Source of the DNA: Parasphingorhabdus sp. SCSIO 66989
GTDB lineage: Bacteria > Pseudomonadota > Alphaproteobacteria > Sphingomonadales > Sphingomonadaceae
NCBI RefSeq assembly: GCF_032852305.1
Contig: NZ_CP136594.1
Location: 905,501-969,500 of the forward strand
Direction of reading: 5' to 3'
DNA: 64,000 nucleotides
In this document: positions 1 to 7,629 of the stretch, one piece after another
Numbering within the stretch: position 1 is the first letter of the stretch
Layout: each line of letters starts with the position of its first letter
Program-made: the position numbers and the translations under genes
The notes under the pieces: model-generated
Seen by the model: only the letters and a program-made list of their open reading frames with translations
Database searches by the model: none
What the model was told of the DNA's origin: nothing

Positions 1-103
1 GCTGGAAATCTTGGCCGGGCGTTCGGCAGAGCTGGGCATAAGCCCTGGTGACAGAGTTTCCTGGACAGAATCCTGGGACCCGGCAAAACGGCGCGGGCAA
101 TAA
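1..103 (+). CDS. DUF192 family protein, C-terminal fragment
   Basis: An open frame runs in from the left edge (first complete codon at 2) and stops with TAA at 101-103. The visible 33 residues contain LGISPGDRVSW after a short ELAGxSAE-like stretch, which matches the usual end of DUF192 proteins (small, often exported or lipid-anchored proteins of unknown function). A DUF192 gene next to NDUFA12 is a familiar alphaproteobacterial arrangement. Only the tail is present, so signal peptide and full length cannot be judged. The family call rests on the LGIxxGDRV motif plus context. Confidence 0.6.
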   Translation, partial: LEILAGRSAELGISPGDRVSWTESWDPAKRRGQ

Positions 104-155
104 CCCGTCGCTTTTCTATTGCCTCCATGGGGCAGGTGCGGGTAAGCGAGCGCGC

Positions 156-554
156 ATGGGACTATTGAGCAAGATATTCACCTGGTGGGATGGCGCCACA
201 ATCGGCACCAGCCTGCACACTATGCGCAAGGGCGAGCGGGTCGGCGAGGACACGTTCGGCAATGTCTATTATCGCAGCAAGAAGGTGCGTGATGGCGAGC
301 GCGAACGACGGTGGGTTATCTATAATGGTGCCAATGATGCCAGCCGGGTTCCGGCGGAATGGCACGGTTGGTTGCATCAGAGCTATGATGAAGTGCCCGA
401 GAGCCATTTGCCGCCGCCGCGCATATGGGAGCGTGATTATGAGCCTAACCGCACAGGGACAGTCGAGGCCTATCGGCCCGGCGGTGCGCTGGAGCGTGGT
501 GCAAAACGGGCATCGGCAACCGGAGATTATGAAGCATGGTCACCGGGCGATTGA
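156..554 (+). CDS. NADH:ubiquinone oxidoreductase accessory subunit, NDUFA12 family
   Basis: A 132-residue protein of the NDUFA12/B17.2 family, the accessory subunit alphaproteobacterial complex I shares with mitochondria. The start at 156 gives the family's usual N-terminus (MGLLSKIFTWWDGATIGT); an upstream in-frame ATG at 48 would add 36 residues of non-conserved, GC-rich sequence overlapping DUF192. Family hallmarks are GxRVGEDTFGNVYY near residues 28-41, RRWVIYNG near 55-62 and a PxEWHGWLHQ block near 70-80. The protein is expected on the cytoplasmic (matrix-equivalent) side of the peripheral arm. Its last 19 bp overlap the next gene, suggesting coupled translation. Confidence 0.93.
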   Translation: MGLLSKIFTWWDGATIGTSLHTMRKGERVGEDTFGNVYYRSKKVRDGERERRWVIYNGANDASRVPAEWHGWLHQSYDEVPESHLPPPRIWERDYEPNRTGTVEAYRPGGALERGAKRASATGDYEAWSPGD

Positions 555-1288
555 TTCGCGCGCGGCGCCATGGACTGTGTATTGCTAGCCTCAGCCTACT
601 GGTCCTCAGCGGCTGTGGCGAGCAGGCTGGTGACAGCCCTGACAATCCTGAAGATGCTGTGCCTGAAACCGAGGCAGAAGTCTCGCAGACAGAAGCTGAC
701 GAAGAGGTAACGCCAGATATTGAGCGTCCCGACAGCTATGGCACGCCCATGGCGGAGCGGGTTGCTACGCTGGGTTTCCTCAACAAGCGTAACAACCAGA
801 CGCGCGATCTGGAAATGAAACCGGGTGAATCGCGACGCATCGGCAATGTCCTGGTGAAGATGGAAGCCTGTGAGCGCACCGCGCCTTGGGAGTCACCCGC
901 AGAGACCGGTGCCTTTGTGCAGGTTACCGTGCAGGAACGCAAAAAGCGCGGCGAAGACCCGAAATGGCGCCGCGTATTTTCCGGCTGGCTGTTCAAGAAT
1001 TCGCCTTCTGTCAGTGTTGTCGAACATCCGGTCTATGATGTCTGGGTCAAGGACTGCGCGATGAGCTTCCCCGGTGAGGAAGAACCGGTCGCCGGATCAA
1101 GCGCATCGCAATCGTCTGAATCAGCGCCTGCCCGGCGTTCATCCGCTCCGGCGGCGGAAAGCAACTCGGAAAATGCGTCCGGCAATGAAGCTTCTGCCTC
1201 CGCGCCGGCCGGGCCTGCGCCGGCAGCGCCTCCGACACCGGCGGAAACCGTGCCAGCGGAGGATCCTCCGCCGCCGGCCGTGCCATAA
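536..1288 (+). CDS. DUF2155 domain lipoprotein with a disordered C-terminal tail
   Basis: A 250-residue predicted lipoprotein. A basic n-region (RLIRARRH) and hydrophobic stretch lead to a lipobox (VLSGC) at about residue 27. An acidic linker follows, then a DUF2155 domain at about residues 80-177 (LGFLNKRNNQTRDLEM, GNVLVKMEAC, FSGWLFKNSPS, DVWVKDC). The last ~70 residues are rich in Ser, Ala, Pro and Glu and look disordered. DUF2155 function is unknown; the gene usually lies beside NDUFA12 and aat in alphaproteobacteria. It overlaps NDUFA12 at its 5' end and runs 256 bp antisense to aat at its 3' end. The tail is much longer than the bare domain needs. Confidence 0.85.
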   Translation: MVTGRLIRARRHGLCIASLSLLVLSGCGEQAGDSPDNPEDAVPETEAEVSQTEADEEVTPDIERPDSYGTPMAERVATLGFLNKRNNQTRDLEMKPGESRRIGNVLVKMEACERTAPWESPAETGAFVQVTVQERKKRGEDPKWRRVFSGWLFKNSPSVSVVEHPVYDVWVKDCAMSFPGEEEPVAGSSASQSSESAPARRSSAPAAESNSENASGNEASASAPAGPAPAAPPTPAETVPAEDPPPPAVP

Positions 1289-1899
1289 AGCCGGGGTCTG
1301 CGTGCTGCAGGGCGCTCATAGGCGCTGCCCTGCAAAGCTTCATCCAGTCGCTCCAGATACTCGTCTTGCGATATTTCGATCGCGCCCATGCTGGCGAGAT
1401 GATCGGTCATAAACTGGCAATCGAGCAGGGTGAAACCACCGTACCGCATTGCCGCGACCAATGCACACAGTGCCACTTTGGATGCATCACGCTGACGGCT
1501 GAACATGCTTTCGCCGCAAAAGACGCGGCCCAGCGAGACGCCATAAAGCCCGCCGACTAGCGCAGCATTCTGCCAACACTCAATACTGTGTGCATGGCCC
1601 AGCTGATGCAGTAATTGGTAGCTTTCGCGGATGGTCGGGTTGATCCAGCTTTCCCGGCGATCCGGTGCTGCCTCAGCACATAGATCAACCACCTCGGCAA
1701 ACGCGCTGTTGCAGCTTATGGTGAACACGTCGCGGCGCAGTGTCTTGCGCAGCGAGCGCGACAGGTGAAACCCATCAAGCGGCAAGATCGCCCGGTCTTT
1801 GGGCTCGACCCAGAACACCTCTTCGTCTTCGCGCGAATCGGCCATGGGGAACAGGCCGACAGCATAGGCACGCAGCAGGACTTCCGGGTCTATGATCAT
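1033..1899 (-). CDS. aat: leucyl/phenylalanyl-tRNA-protein transferase
   Basis: A 288-residue L/F-transferase, which adds Leu or Phe to proteins with N-terminal Lys/Arg and so marks them for ClpS/ClpAP. Family motifs are visible: RAYAVGLFPMAD at residues 10-21, FWVEPKDRAILPLDGFHLSRSLRKTL, the GGLYGVSLGRVFCGESMFSR block and LDCQFMTDHLASMGA. The conserved enzyme ends near residue 206. The remaining ~80 residues are Gly/Ala-rich and end in SSPGKLIAQSLTQTS, and lie wholly opposite the 3' third of the DUF2155 gene. No strong ribosome-binding site precedes the ATG at 1899. The core call is secure; whether the tail is functional is open. Confidence 0.93.
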   Translation of the reverse strand: MIIDPEVLLRAYAVGLFPMADSREDEEVFWVEPKDRAILPLDGFHLSRSLRKTLRRDVFTISCNSAFAEVVDLCAEAAPDRRESWINPTIRESYQLLHQLGHAHSIECWQNAALVGGLYGVSLGRVFCGESMFSRQRDASKVALCALVAAMRYGGFTLLDCQFMTDHLASMGAIEISQDEYLERLDEALQGSAYERPAARRPRLYGTAGGGGSSAGTVSAGVGGAAGAGPAGAEAEASLPDAFSELLSAAGADERRAGADSDDCDALDPATGSSSPGKLIAQSLTQTS

Positions 1900-2004
1900 A
1901 TTTATATGTCTAACGCCGTCGAAAGCCGGGTCAAAGGATGATTGTGCTCTTGCCAGTTGGCGAGCGAGCCGGTAAGGGCGTCATCCGGCCAATAAGCGCC
2001 ATGC

Positions 2005-2080
2005 AGGGGTGTAGCTCAGTTGGTAGAGCATCGGTCTCCAAAACCGAGGGCCACGGGTTCGAATCCTGTCACCCCTGCCA
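2005..2080 (+). tRNA. tRNA-Trp (anticodon CCA)
   Basis: A 76-nt cloverleaf. Acceptor arm AGGGGTG pairs with CACCCCT, discriminator G, and the 3' CCA is encoded (2078-2080). The D-arm is GCTC...GAGC, the anticodon stem TCGGT/ACCGA with loop CTCCAAA (anticodon CCA), and the T-arm CGGGTTCGAATCCTG. It lies just upstream of secE-nusG, the classic tRNA-Trp-secE-nusG order of bacteria. Confidence 0.97.
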
Positions 2081-2228
2081 TTTCTTCCCGCTTGCGTTTT
2101 TGGTGACATGGGTTTATCGCCCTCGCAATTCCCTGACATCGGACATATATTACAGTCTCCGCAAGCGAAGCGGAGGGAAATCTGTGTCCCCTGACAGGGC
2201 CGTTAAAGCGAAATGCGAGTGAAGAGAA

Positions 2229-2426
2229 ATGGCAAAAACGTCTCCCGGTGAATTTGTCCGTCAGGTGCGGGCCGAAACCTCCAAGGTGGTCTGGCCAACG
2301 CGCCAGGAAACGCTGGTCACGGCGGTGATGGTGTTCATCATGATGACCATATTGGCGCTGTTTTTCCTGGGCGTAGATACCTTCTTCAACTGGATCGTCC
2401 AGTCGCTGCTCTCGCTCGCTGCATAA
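2229..2426 (+). CDS. secE: preprotein translocase subunit SecE
   Basis: A 65-residue single-span SecE, the short form found in most bacteria; it clamps SecY in the inner-membrane translocon. Residues 8-30 form the amphipathic helix with the conserved VRAETSKVVWPTRQET motif, followed by one transmembrane segment at about 33-58. A GAAGAG sequence precedes the ATG. It lies 148 bp after tRNA-Trp and 42 bp before nusG, the standard order. A short GC-rich hairpin (CTCCGC/GCGGAG, 2157-2175) lies between the tRNA and secE and may help separate or process the transcript. Confidence 0.96.
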   Translation: MAKTSPGEFVRQVRAETSKVVWPTRQETLVTAVMVFIMMTILALFFLGVDTFFNWIVQSLLSLAA

Positions 2427-2468
2427 GCAATTTTTGAAGCCCTCTTTGTAGATAGAAATCCCGATCTT

Positions 2469-3005
2469 ATGGCACGCTGGTATATCATTCACGCCTATTC
2501 AGGCTTTGAAAACAAGGTCAAGGAAGCGATTCTGGCCGATGCGGAGCGTCTGGAGCTGACGCAGCTGGTTGAGGAAATCGAGGTTCCGACCGAGACTGTC
2601 ACCGAAGTGCGTCGCGGCAAAAAGGTGCAGTCAGAGCGCAAATTCTTCCCCGGCTATGTCCTTGCCAAGCTGCAGATGACCGATGATGTCTATCACTTGG
2701 TCAAGGATCAGCCCAAAGTGACCGGTTTTCTCGGTTCCAGCGGCAAGCCGCAGCCGATCAGCGAAGCCGAAGCTGCGCGCATCCTCAACACCAAGGAAGA
2801 AGCCGCCAACGCACCGCGCGTCAAGGTCGATGTCGAATATGAGATCGGCGATCAGGTCAAGGTTCTTGAAGGCCCATTTGCCAGCTTTAACGGCGTGGTC
2901 GAAGAGCTTGATTTCGACAAGGGCAAGGTCAAGGTGTCGGTGTCGATCTTTGGCCGGGCTACGCCGGTTGAGCTGGACTTTGAGCAGGTTGAGCTGGCGA
3001 AATAA
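2469..3005 (+). CDS. nusG: transcription termination/antitermination protein NusG
   Basis: A 178-residue NusG of normal length. The N-terminal NGN domain begins MARWYIIHAYSGFENKVKEAI and includes RKFFPGYVLAKLQMTD, which binds the RNA polymerase clamp. The C-terminal KOW domain (about residues 125-178) contains GDQVKVLEGPFASFNGVVEELD, the surface that contacts Rho or ribosomal protein S10. It is co-directional with secE. In most bacteria rplK would follow directly; here two minus-strand genes intervene. Confidence 0.97.
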   Translation: MARWYIIHAYSGFENKVKEAILADAERLELTQLVEEIEVPTETVTEVRRGKKVQSERKFFPGYVLAKLQMTDDVYHLVKDQPKVTGFLGSSGKPQPISEAEAARILNTKEEAANAPRVKVDVEYEIGDQVKVLEGPFASFNGVVEELDFDKGKVKVSVSIFGRATPVELDFEQVELAK

Positions 3006-3026
3006 GTGAGCCGCATTCCGCGGAGT

Positions 3027-3860
3027 TTAAGTAGGCCATATAGGCTGCCCTGCCAGAGCCTGATAAAACAGGGCGAGACATAAAGCGATTTGCAGCGCCG
3101 TCACACCCAGAACTACAGGGATAGCAGGCCATCTGAAACGATTCGCCAAATAACCGGCTAGCGGCACCGTCTGCATCAGATGCAGGGCGACAAAATGCGA
3201 GGGCCGTAAATCACCATATTCGCGAGACCAGCCGAAAAAGGGGAACACTTCGCCGCCGCCGGAAAGCGGCGCGCCGACATAGCGGCTGGTGCTCGACATG
3301 GTGCTGGCGACCAACAGGGTTAGCGCAAAGCCGGTGGAAAGGCCGATAATCGAACCGAGCCAAAGCCCCTTGCGGCTGCGGTCACCCTTGCGCCAGATTT
3401 GCACCGCCAGCACCATCGCGACGAAAACCAGCAGCACCGCGCCGACGCCCATCAGCGCATAGGCCGTGGATTCAGCCGGGGTGTCATAGTTGAAATGCGA
3501 GCGGCCGCCTTGCGCTGCTTTCAGGCCAATATAAGCGAATTCATAGATCATCGAGATGGCAGCGAGATAGCCAAAGATGATCATCAAGGGACCTGTGCGG
3601 AAGTCGCGCGGCAACAGTTGCGCCAGCACCGCCAATGTCGCGAAATGCAATGCCAGCGAGATGTGGAATTTTTGCGGCTTGGTCCAGATCGCGGCGCTGT
3701 CAAGGATGCGCGTATCCAGCAGCCAGGCAGGGATGAACACGACAAAGCAGGCCAGTTGGAACAGAGCCAGCGCCAGGAATAAACGCGTCAGATGATCGTC
3801 ATCCAGCGCGGGTATCAGTGGCATGTGGATAGATGGCGTAGCTGTGGCGTTGCTGCTCAT
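3027..3860 (-). CDS. multi-pass membrane protein of unknown function
   Basis: A 277-residue protein with about seven predicted transmembrane segments (near residues 26-48, 70-85, 90-112, 130-155, 165-185, 225-240 and 247-268). A KPQKFHISLALHFATLA motif sits in the first third and a SGGGEVFPFFGWSREYGDLRPSHF loop in the last third. I do not recognise the family. Its start overlaps the stop of the ABA4-like gene (3857-3860, ATGA), so the two are translated as a pair. The coding strand opposes the surrounding nusG and rplK genes. A role in membrane or carotenoid-linked processes is only a guess from its partner. Confidence 0.75.
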   Translation of the reverse strand: MSSNATATPSIHMPLIPALDDDHLTRLFLALALFQLACFVVFIPAWLLDTRILDSAAIWTKPQKFHISLALHFATLAVLAQLLPRDFRTGPLMIIFGYLAAISMIYEFAYIGLKAAQGGRSHFNYDTPAESTAYALMGVGAVLLVFVAMVLAVQIWRKGDRSRKGLWLGSIIGLSTGFALTLLVASTMSSTSRYVGAPLSGGGEVFPFFGWSREYGDLRPSHFVALHLMQTVPLAGYLANRFRWPAIPVVLGVTALQIALCLALFYQALAGQPIWPT

Positions 3861-4297
3861 GCTGCTGCCCTCTCTTTGGCGAAATAGCCTGCGCGCATGG
3901 TTAGGAACAGCGCCAGGCCAAGCGGACCCAGCATGAAGGTGGCGACCAGTATCGGTGCCTGTATCAGCCGCGCCAGCCCGAGTTTGTCCGCCTCGACCGC
4001 GATCCAGCCGCCGATGAACAGGTCAAAGGCGAGATAATGCACCCACCCAGCGAGCAGTACCTCCTTCTTGGTAAACAGCTTCGCCACCTCATCCAGCGAG
4101 CCAAAACCGCCGCCCTCGACAGTGAAGATATGCGCCAGCGCCAGCCCGGCATAGAGAAGCGACAGGCCGAAGGGGATCAGATAGCGCGGGACAAAGAGTA
4201 GCGCCGGCCAACGCCGGGGAAGAAAGATCAGGATCAGCCAACCGAGCATCGCCGAGGTGCTGGCCCAACTGAATAGCTGTTCGGGAGTTATTGCCAT
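3857..4297 (-). CDS. ABA4-like family membrane protein (DUF4281)
   Basis: A 146-residue, four-span protein of the ABA4-like/DUF4281 family. It carries the family block GWVHYLAFDLFIGGWIAVEADK (about residues 83-104) followed by MLGPLGLALFL. In plants ABA4 is required for neoxanthin formation; bacterial relatives have no assigned reaction, so a carotenoid role is inference. It is the promoter-proximal gene of a two-gene minus-strand operon wedged between nusG and rplK, overlapping the next gene by 4 bp. It diverges from the rplK promoter region. Confidence 0.83.
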   Translation of the reverse strand: MAITPEQLFSWASTSAMLGWLILIFLPRRWPALLFVPRYLIPFGLSLLYAGLALAHIFTVEGGGFGSLDEVAKLFTKKEVLLAGWVHYLAFDLFIGGWIAVEADKLGLARLIQAPILVATFMLGPLGLALFLTMRAGYFAKERAAA

Positions 4298-4385
4298 TAT
4301 GCAGCCTGTCTCTTGCTTCGCCTTTGCTACCTTTGGCTATAGGCACAACTGTATTAGTGAAGCAATACAATAATCACCGAATCGC

Positions 4386-4413
4386 TTGCAAATCCTGAAT
4401 TGCGCGCTATGTG
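4386..4413 (+). promoter_or_regulatory. probable rplK promoter and leader
   Basis: TTGCAA (4386-4391), a 16-nt spacer and TATGTG (4408-4413) continue as TATGTGCGCT. The same ten bases with the same spacing occur upstream of rplJ. The transcript would carry a leader of about 140 nt. A 6-bp stem TGGGCC/GGCCCA (4505-4532) lies shortly before the AAAGGAGG ribosome-binding site and could serve L1 autoregulation, which is known for rplKA in other bacteria; this is inference. Confidence 0.5.
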
Positions 4414-4557
4414 CGCTTCTTCTCTCGCTTTGTGCTCCTGGCGCAGTGAAGAGAAACCCGCGCGGGAGGTGAGGGCAATCCCACCGTCTGTACCGCTTAA
4501 TTTGATGGGCCGTCGCGTAAAGCTATGGCCCAGACAGAAAGAAAAGGAGGCCTTGTC

Positions 4558-4989
4558 ATGGCCAAGAAAATTGACGGCTATATCAGCCTGCAGGTGCCCG
4601 CTGGCACTGCAAACCCCTCACCGCCCATCGGCCCGGCTCTGGGTCAGCGCGGTGTCAACATCATGGAATTCTGTAAGGCGTTTAACGCGGCGACCCAGGA
4701 TATGGAAAAGGGCGCGCCCATTCCAACCAAGATCACCGTCTATGCTGATCGCAGCTTCACCTTTGAAACCAAGACGCCGCCGGCCAGCTATCTGATCAAG
4801 AAAGCGATCAAGCTGAAATCGGGTTCCAAGGCGCCGGGCAAGGAAGTTGCCGGCACCATCAAGCGCTCGCAGCTGTCACAGATTGCCGAAGCCAAGATGA
4901 AAGACCTCAACGCCAATGACATTGAGGCGGCAACCCGGATTATCGAAGGCTCGGCACGCGCCATGGGCCTCGAAGTGGTGGAGGGCTGA
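4558..4989 (+). CDS. rplK: 50S ribosomal protein L11
   Basis: A 143-residue L11, which forms the base of the L7/L12 stalk and binds the GTPase-centre rRNA. The start at 4558 is fixed by a strong AAAGGAGG eight bases upstream and by the family N-terminus [16 protein letters not shown]. An earlier in-frame ATG at 4525 would add 11 residues and lacks a site. Hallmarks are the [19 protein letters not shown] helix (Pro-rich N-domain) and the C-terminal [16 protein letters not shown]. It is separated from rplA by 4 bp. Confidence 0.97.
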   Translation: MAKKIDGYISLQVPAGTANPSPPIGPALGQRGVNIMEFCKAFNAATQDMEKGAPIPTKITVYADRSFTFETKTPPASYLIKKAIKLKSGSKAPGKEVAGTIKRSQLSQIAEAKMKDLNANDIEAATRIIEGSARAMGLEVVEG

Positions 4990-4993
4990 TCTG

Positions 4994-5692
4994 ATGACAA
5001 AACTCTCCAAGAAGCAGAAAATGCTGGCTGAAAAGCTGGACGCCGACAAGCTGTACAGCATTGATGAGGCGATCAAGACCGTTAAGGAACTGGCGACCTC
5101 GAAATTTGACGAGACCATCGAAATCGCGATGAACCTCGGCGTAGACCCGCGCCATGCTGACCAGAATGTCCGCGGCGTGGTATCGCTGCCTTCGGGCACC
5201 GGTAAGGACGTCAAGGTTGCGGTGTTCGCCCGCGGCGACAATGCCGACAAGGCGACTGCTGCCGGTGCTGACAAGGTTGGCGCTGAAGACCTGATGGAAG
5301 ATATGCAGGCTGGCAATCTCGACTATGACCGCGTGATCGCAACGCCGGACATGATGGGTGTTGTCGGTCGTCTGGGTAAGGTTCTCGGTCCCAAAGGCCT
5401 GATGCCTAACCCGAAGCTGGGCACCGTGACCCCCAATGTCGAACAGGCGATCAAGGACGCCAAGGGCGGCCAGGTGGAATATCGCGCGGAAAAAGCCGGT
5501 ATCATCCACAGTGGTATCGGCAAGGCAAGCTTCAGCGAAGACGCACTGCGTGCCAATTTCGACACGCTGGTCAATGCGGTCGTCAAAGCCAAGCCATCAG
5601 GCGCCAAGGGCAAATATGTCCGCAAGGTCGCGATCAGCTCGACCATGGGCCCGGGCCTGAAAATCGATCTCGGTGAAATCGAAGGCGCGTAA
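4994..5692 (+). CDS. rplA: 50S ribosomal protein L1
   Basis: A 232-residue L1, which builds the mobile L1 stalk at the E site and often represses its own rplKA operon by binding the leader. The start at 4994 gives [15 protein letters not shown] and lies just past the rplK stop; an upstream in-frame ATG at 4916 is inside rplK. Diagnostic blocks are [40 protein letters not shown] (the L1 signature) and [17 protein letters not shown] near the end. Hairpins and a strong terminator follow. Confidence 0.97.
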   Translation: MTKLSKKQKMLAEKLDADKLYSIDEAIKTVKELATSKFDETIEIAMNLGVDPRHADQNVRGVVSLPSGTGKDVKVAVFARGDNADKATAAGADKVGAEDLMEDMQAGNLDYDRVIATPDMMGVVGRLGKVLGPKGLMPNPKLGTVTPNVEQAIKDAKGGQVEYRAEKAGIIHSGIGKASFSEDALRANFDTLVNAVVKAKPSGAKGKYVRKVAISSTMGPGLKIDLGEIEGA

Positions 5693-5709
5693 TTTGCTCT
5701 CACGGCTAT

Positions 5710-5793
5710 ACCATTGGATTTCATCCAATGGTGCCTCCGAGGGGGCGGCCTAACGGCCGACGCGCAGTCGCGCTTGCGGATGCTCCGCATCCG
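5710..5793 (+). repeat. tandem intergenic hairpins after rplA
   Basis: Two perfect stem-loops lie in the 3' region of rplA: ACCATTGGAT/ATCCAATGGT with a 3-nt loop (5710-5732), and CGGATGC/GCATCCG with a 3-nt loop (5777-5793). GGCC-rich palindromic sequence lies between them. Neither has a T-run, so they are not classic terminators; they may be REP-like elements or mRNA 3'-end stabilisers. Confidence 0.6.
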
Positions 5794-5815
5794 TTACATC
5801 GATAATGAGAATAGA

Positions 5816-5847
5816 AAAGCCGGGGAGGGTGACCTCTCCGGCTTTTT
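5816..5847 (+). terminator. intrinsic terminator of rplKA
   Basis: A ten-base-pair GC-rich stem (GCCGGGGAGG with CCTCTCCGGC, loop GTGA), flanked by an A-run on the left and followed by TTTTT. It would end the rplK-rplA transcript before the next gene at 5920. Confidence 0.88.
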
Positions 5848-5919
5848 CTGTGCTGTTGCGCGCTGTCCAGTAACGCACCATATTGGCGGAAATATTCCGT
5901 TACATAAGGACTGCGCCCG

Positions 5920-7542
5920 ATGGATTCGCTTGCTGATGATCTGCGCCAGATGCGCCGTACCCCGTTGCATGAAAGCCATGTAGCAGCCTTGCGCACTATA
6001 GCGGTAGAGCGCGAATATCCGGCTGGCGAATATCTTATCCGCAACGGTGATCGCTATGATCGCTTTGTCTATGTGCTCGAAGGCGAGATTGAGGTGGTCA
6101 ATGCGTTCACCGGTGAACGCCATCTGGAATCCGGGCTGGGCCCGACCCAGTTTATGGGCGAGATCTCTTTTTTGAGCGGCGGCACGGCGACCATGCCGCT
6201 GCGTACCGCCAAGCCAACGCGAACATTGGAAGCACCGCGTCAGGCCATGCTCGAGCTGATGGCCAAGACACCGGAAATGTCGGACATTATCATTTCGGTT
6301 CTCGCCGCGCGTCGTCGTCGGCAGCTGGAAGATGATGACAGCTCGCTGACCCTGATCGGGCCGGAGGCTGATCCCGATATTGCCCGCATCGCCATATTCG
6401 CAAGCCGCAACAAAATCCCGTTCAAGGCTATGCCGCTACAGACACAGGAGGCCGAAGCCGAGGCCAAAGCCTGCTCCATCGCGCATGACAGGCCTGCGGT
6501 GATCTTCGGCAAGGACCGGGTGATTGACGATCCCACTCCGCTAAAGGTCGCGCGGCTTCTCGGCATGGATGAGGATGTCGGCGATGGCGACATCTTTGAT
6601 GTGTTGATCGTTGGCGGCGGCCCGGCGGGTGTAGCGGCGGCGGTTTATGCCGGGGCCGAAGGGCTGAGCGCGCTTGTGGTTGATGATGCCGCGATTGGCG
6701 GGCAGGCGGGAACGTCGAGCCGGATCGAGAATTATATGGGCTTCCCCACCGGCATATCGGGCGCTGATCTGGTGTGGCGCGGCCATATTCAGGCGCTGAA
6801 ATTCGGCACCCGCTTTGCCGTGCCGCGCCGGGTCACCGGCATCGCGCGACAGGAAGACGGTCTGTTCCGTGTCCGGTTGGACTGCGACAGCTATGTATGC
6901 GCCCGCGCGGTGCTGGTCGCCACCGGGGTACAATATCGCCGGCTGCCGCTCGACCGGCTGGAAGAATTTGAGGGCGCAGGCGTTTATTATGCTGCCACCG
7001 ATATGGAAGCCCGCTTCTGCGCCAATACTGAGGTTGCGATTATCGGCGGCGGCAATTCGGCCGGGCAGGCGGCGATGTTCCTCAGCCGCTATGCCAAACA
7101 TGTGCATCTATTGGTACGCCGGGATTCACTCGCGGCCTCGATGTCCAACTATCTCTCCAGCCGGTTGGAGGCGGAGCCGGGTATCACTATTCACTATAAT
7201 ACCCAGGTGACGGCGCTGCATGGCGACGATCATCTCGACCATATCGAGGTCAAAACCGGTGGCACAGTGCGGCGCATGAATACGCCGTCACTCTTCATCA
7301 TGGTCGGCGCTGCGCCCAATACCGACTGGCTCGGCGATCTTGTCAAAAAGGATGATAAGGGCTTTATGCTCTGCGGCGAAGCGGCAGGCGCGGATTCCCA
7401 ATTCGCCACATCGCATCCCGGCATATTCGCCGTCGGCGATGTCCGCGCCGGATCGGTCAAACGCGTCGCCTCAGCAGTGGGCGAGGGCTCGGTGGTGATC
7501 TCGAGAATTTGGGATTATGTGAATCAGAGCGAGATGGCGTGA
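5920..7542 (+). CDS. cyclic-nucleotide-domain/thioredoxin-reductase-like flavoprotein lacking CxxC
   Basis: A 540-residue fusion. Residues ~10-135 resemble a cNMP-binding domain (AVEREYPAGEYLIRNGD, YVLEGEIEVVN, MGEISFLSGG). Residues ~140-215 look like a thioredoxin/glutaredoxin-type fold (IAIFASRNKIPFKAMPL, DRPAVIFGKDRVI). Residues ~225-535 are a thioredoxin-reductase-type FAD/NAD(P)H module (IVGGGPAGVAAAVYA, IIGGGNSAGQAAMFLSRY, GIFAVGDVRAGSVKRVASAVGEG). Where thioredoxin reductases carry CATC, just before the second Rossmann motif, this protein has AATD (residues ~358-361), so it cannot do classical disulfide relay. The phosphate-binding cassette of the cNMP domain also looks degenerate. A ligand-gated NAD(P)H oxidoreductase or diaphorase is plausible; the acceptor is unknown. 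It sits between rplA and rplJ. Confidence 0.85.
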   Translation: MDSLADDLRQMRRTPLHESHVAALRTIAVEREYPAGEYLIRNGDRYDRFVYVLEGEIEVVNAFTGERHLESGLGPTQFMGEISFLSGGTATMPLRTAKPTRTLEAPRQAMLELMAKTPEMSDIIISVLAARRRRQLEDDDSSLTLIGPEADPDIARIAIFASRNKIPFKAMPLQTQEAEAEAKACSIAHDRPAVIFGKDRVIDDPTPLKVARLLGMDEDVGDGDIFDVLIVGGGPAGVAAAVYAGAEGLSALVVDDAAIGGQAGTSSRIENYMGFPTGISGADLVWRGHIQALKFGTRFAVPRRVTGIARQEDGLFRVRLDCDSYVCARAVLVATGVQYRRLPLDRLEEFEGAGVYYAATDMEARFCANTEVAIIGGGNSAGQAAMFLSRYAKHVHLLVRRDSLAASMSNYLSSRLEAEPGITIHYNTQVTALHGDDHLDHIEVKTGGTVRRMNTPSLFIMVGAAPNTDWLGDLVKKDDKGFMLCGEAAGADSQFATSHPGIFAVGDVRAGSVKRVASAVGEGSVVISRIWDYVNQSEMA

Positions 7543-7629
7543 ATAGAAACTGAGGGCATTTTGCGCTCGGTCCAGATGGCTGGTTTCGACCCTGTTGCGG
7601 AAATCCAAGCAGATACCTAGTTCTTGTTT

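Noticed and set aside
1951-1980. TTGCCA ... GTAAGG as tRNA-Trp promoter
   Set aside because: The -10 match is poor and position relative to the tRNA start is not convincing.
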